A DNA stretch of 64,000 nt from the NCBI RefSeq assembly GCF_031844705.1, contig NZ_CP134609.1, positions 3,100,001-3,164,000 of the forward strand, in the 5' to 3' direction. Under the pieces are notes generated by a model, which saw only the letters and a list, made by a program, of their open reading frames with translations, did no database searches and was not told where the DNA came from. The stretch comes from Streptomyces sp. ITFR-16. Its GTDB lineage: Bacteria; Actinomycetota; Actinomycetes; Streptomycetales; Streptomycetaceae. The stretch's first letter is position 1, and each line of letters opens with the position of its first letter. The translations under genes and the position numbers were made by a program. This document shows positions 63,724-64,000 of the stretch, piece after piece.

Positions 63724-64000
63724 TCAGGACGTCACGCGGTAGGACAGGCTGGCCTGTTGGTAAATGTCCGACACCTTGTCACGCCGGTCCTCCGGGCCGA
63801 TGACCTGGAGGATGTGGTAGCGGCCGTCGACGAGCATCACGAGGTTGCGGACGTAGACCTCCCGGCCGTTGCCGTCCTGCCAGGTGTACTGGCCCTCCGC
63901 CATGGCCTGCCGGCCGACGTCGGTCCGGCGCAGCCCGCTCGCCGACGACCAGCTGGAGTCGCGGAACGGTTTCAACTCCGGTTCCTTGTCCCGCTGGTAG
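63724..64000 (-). CDS. C-terminal part of a Ser/Thr kinase-type protein (partial)
   Basis: An open frame runs from the right window edge to a stop at 63724; only the last 91 residues are seen. They include YQRDKEPELKPFRDSSWSS and TWQDGNGREVYVRNLVMLVDGRYHILQVIGP, which resemble the extracytoplasmic C-terminal domain of the neighbouring kinase. In Streptomyces several kinase genes lie side by side here, so a second kinase is likely. The start and catalytic domain are outside the window. No internal start is a better choice. Confidence 0.6.
   Translation of the reverse strand, partial: YQRDKEPELKPFRDSSWSSASGLRRTDVGRQAMAEGQYTWQDGNGREVYVRNLVMLVDGRYHILQVIGPEDRRDKVSDIYQQASLSYRVTS

Overview
This is a contiguous piece of a high-GC actinobacterial chromosome, almost certainly Streptomyces core genome. 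The evidence is the strong GC bias with C/G at third codon positions, many GTG starts, leaderless-type promoters, the class of membrane and secreted proteins, and a gene order (trpS, mdh, folD, purH/purN, sucC/sucD, icmB, pcrA, two NlpC/P60 hydrolases, guaA, serine/threonine kinases) that I recall from the Streptomyces coelicolor SCO48xx-SCO47xx region. No phage, plasmid, CRISPR array or transposase gene was seen, and no tRNA or rRNA gene was recognised.

Layout. 1-5.3 kb: partial metallophosphoesterase, small membrane protein, secreted D-Ala-D-Ala carboxypeptidase, BrkB-like membrane protein, and a DprE1/DprE2-like epimerase pair. 5.3-17.5 kb: housekeeping and amino-acid genes (2'-5' RNA ligase-like protein, trpS, rocD, DMT transporter, a MocR regulator divergent from a CMD/AhpD-like protein, an ICL/PEP-mutase protein, mdh, an XRE-DUF2690 protein, folD with DUF3017, an RDD protein). 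17.5-26.4 kb: purN-purH, membrane proteins, a membrane-anchored HTH/sigma-like fusion, and sucC-sucD. 26.7-28.4 kb: two secreted or anchored low-complexity proteins, one carrying a frameshift.

28.5-36.5 kb holds the most interesting unit. A MoxR AAA ATPase, DUF5682 and VWA operon (4-bp ATGA overlaps at both junctions) is transcribed away from a SWIM zinc-finger and DUF5691 operon. The two operons share a perfect 16-bp inverted repeat. Each arm is the upstream half of a mycobacterial-type RecA-independent DNA-damage (PafBC) promoter, TTGTCAGTG-N8-TAnnnT. pcrA, 9 kb away, has a related promoter. I infer a damage-inducible chaperone/VWA system whose DUF5682 component has TIKI/TraB/EreA-like GxxH motifs.

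36.7-46 kb: icmB, a lipase, an M23 peptidase, pcrA, and two paralogous NlpC/P60 cell-wall hydrolases. The first hydrolase has a clear ydaO/yuaA (c-di-AMP) riboswitch; the second has an unrelated strong leader hairpin. 46-53.3 kb: GNAT protein, a PspC-type sensor kinase and NarL response regulator divergent from a PspC membrane protein, DoxX protein, class II aldolase. 53.4-64 kb: guaA, a chorismate mutase gene preceded by what looks like a Phe/Tyr transcription attenuator (leaderless leader peptide containing F-V-F-T-Y), a sortase-E-type surface protein, a GMC oxidoreductase, a 171-bp MITE inserted at the stop codon of a succinate-semialdehyde dehydrogenase gene, and two Ser/Thr kinase-type genes, the last cut by the window edge.
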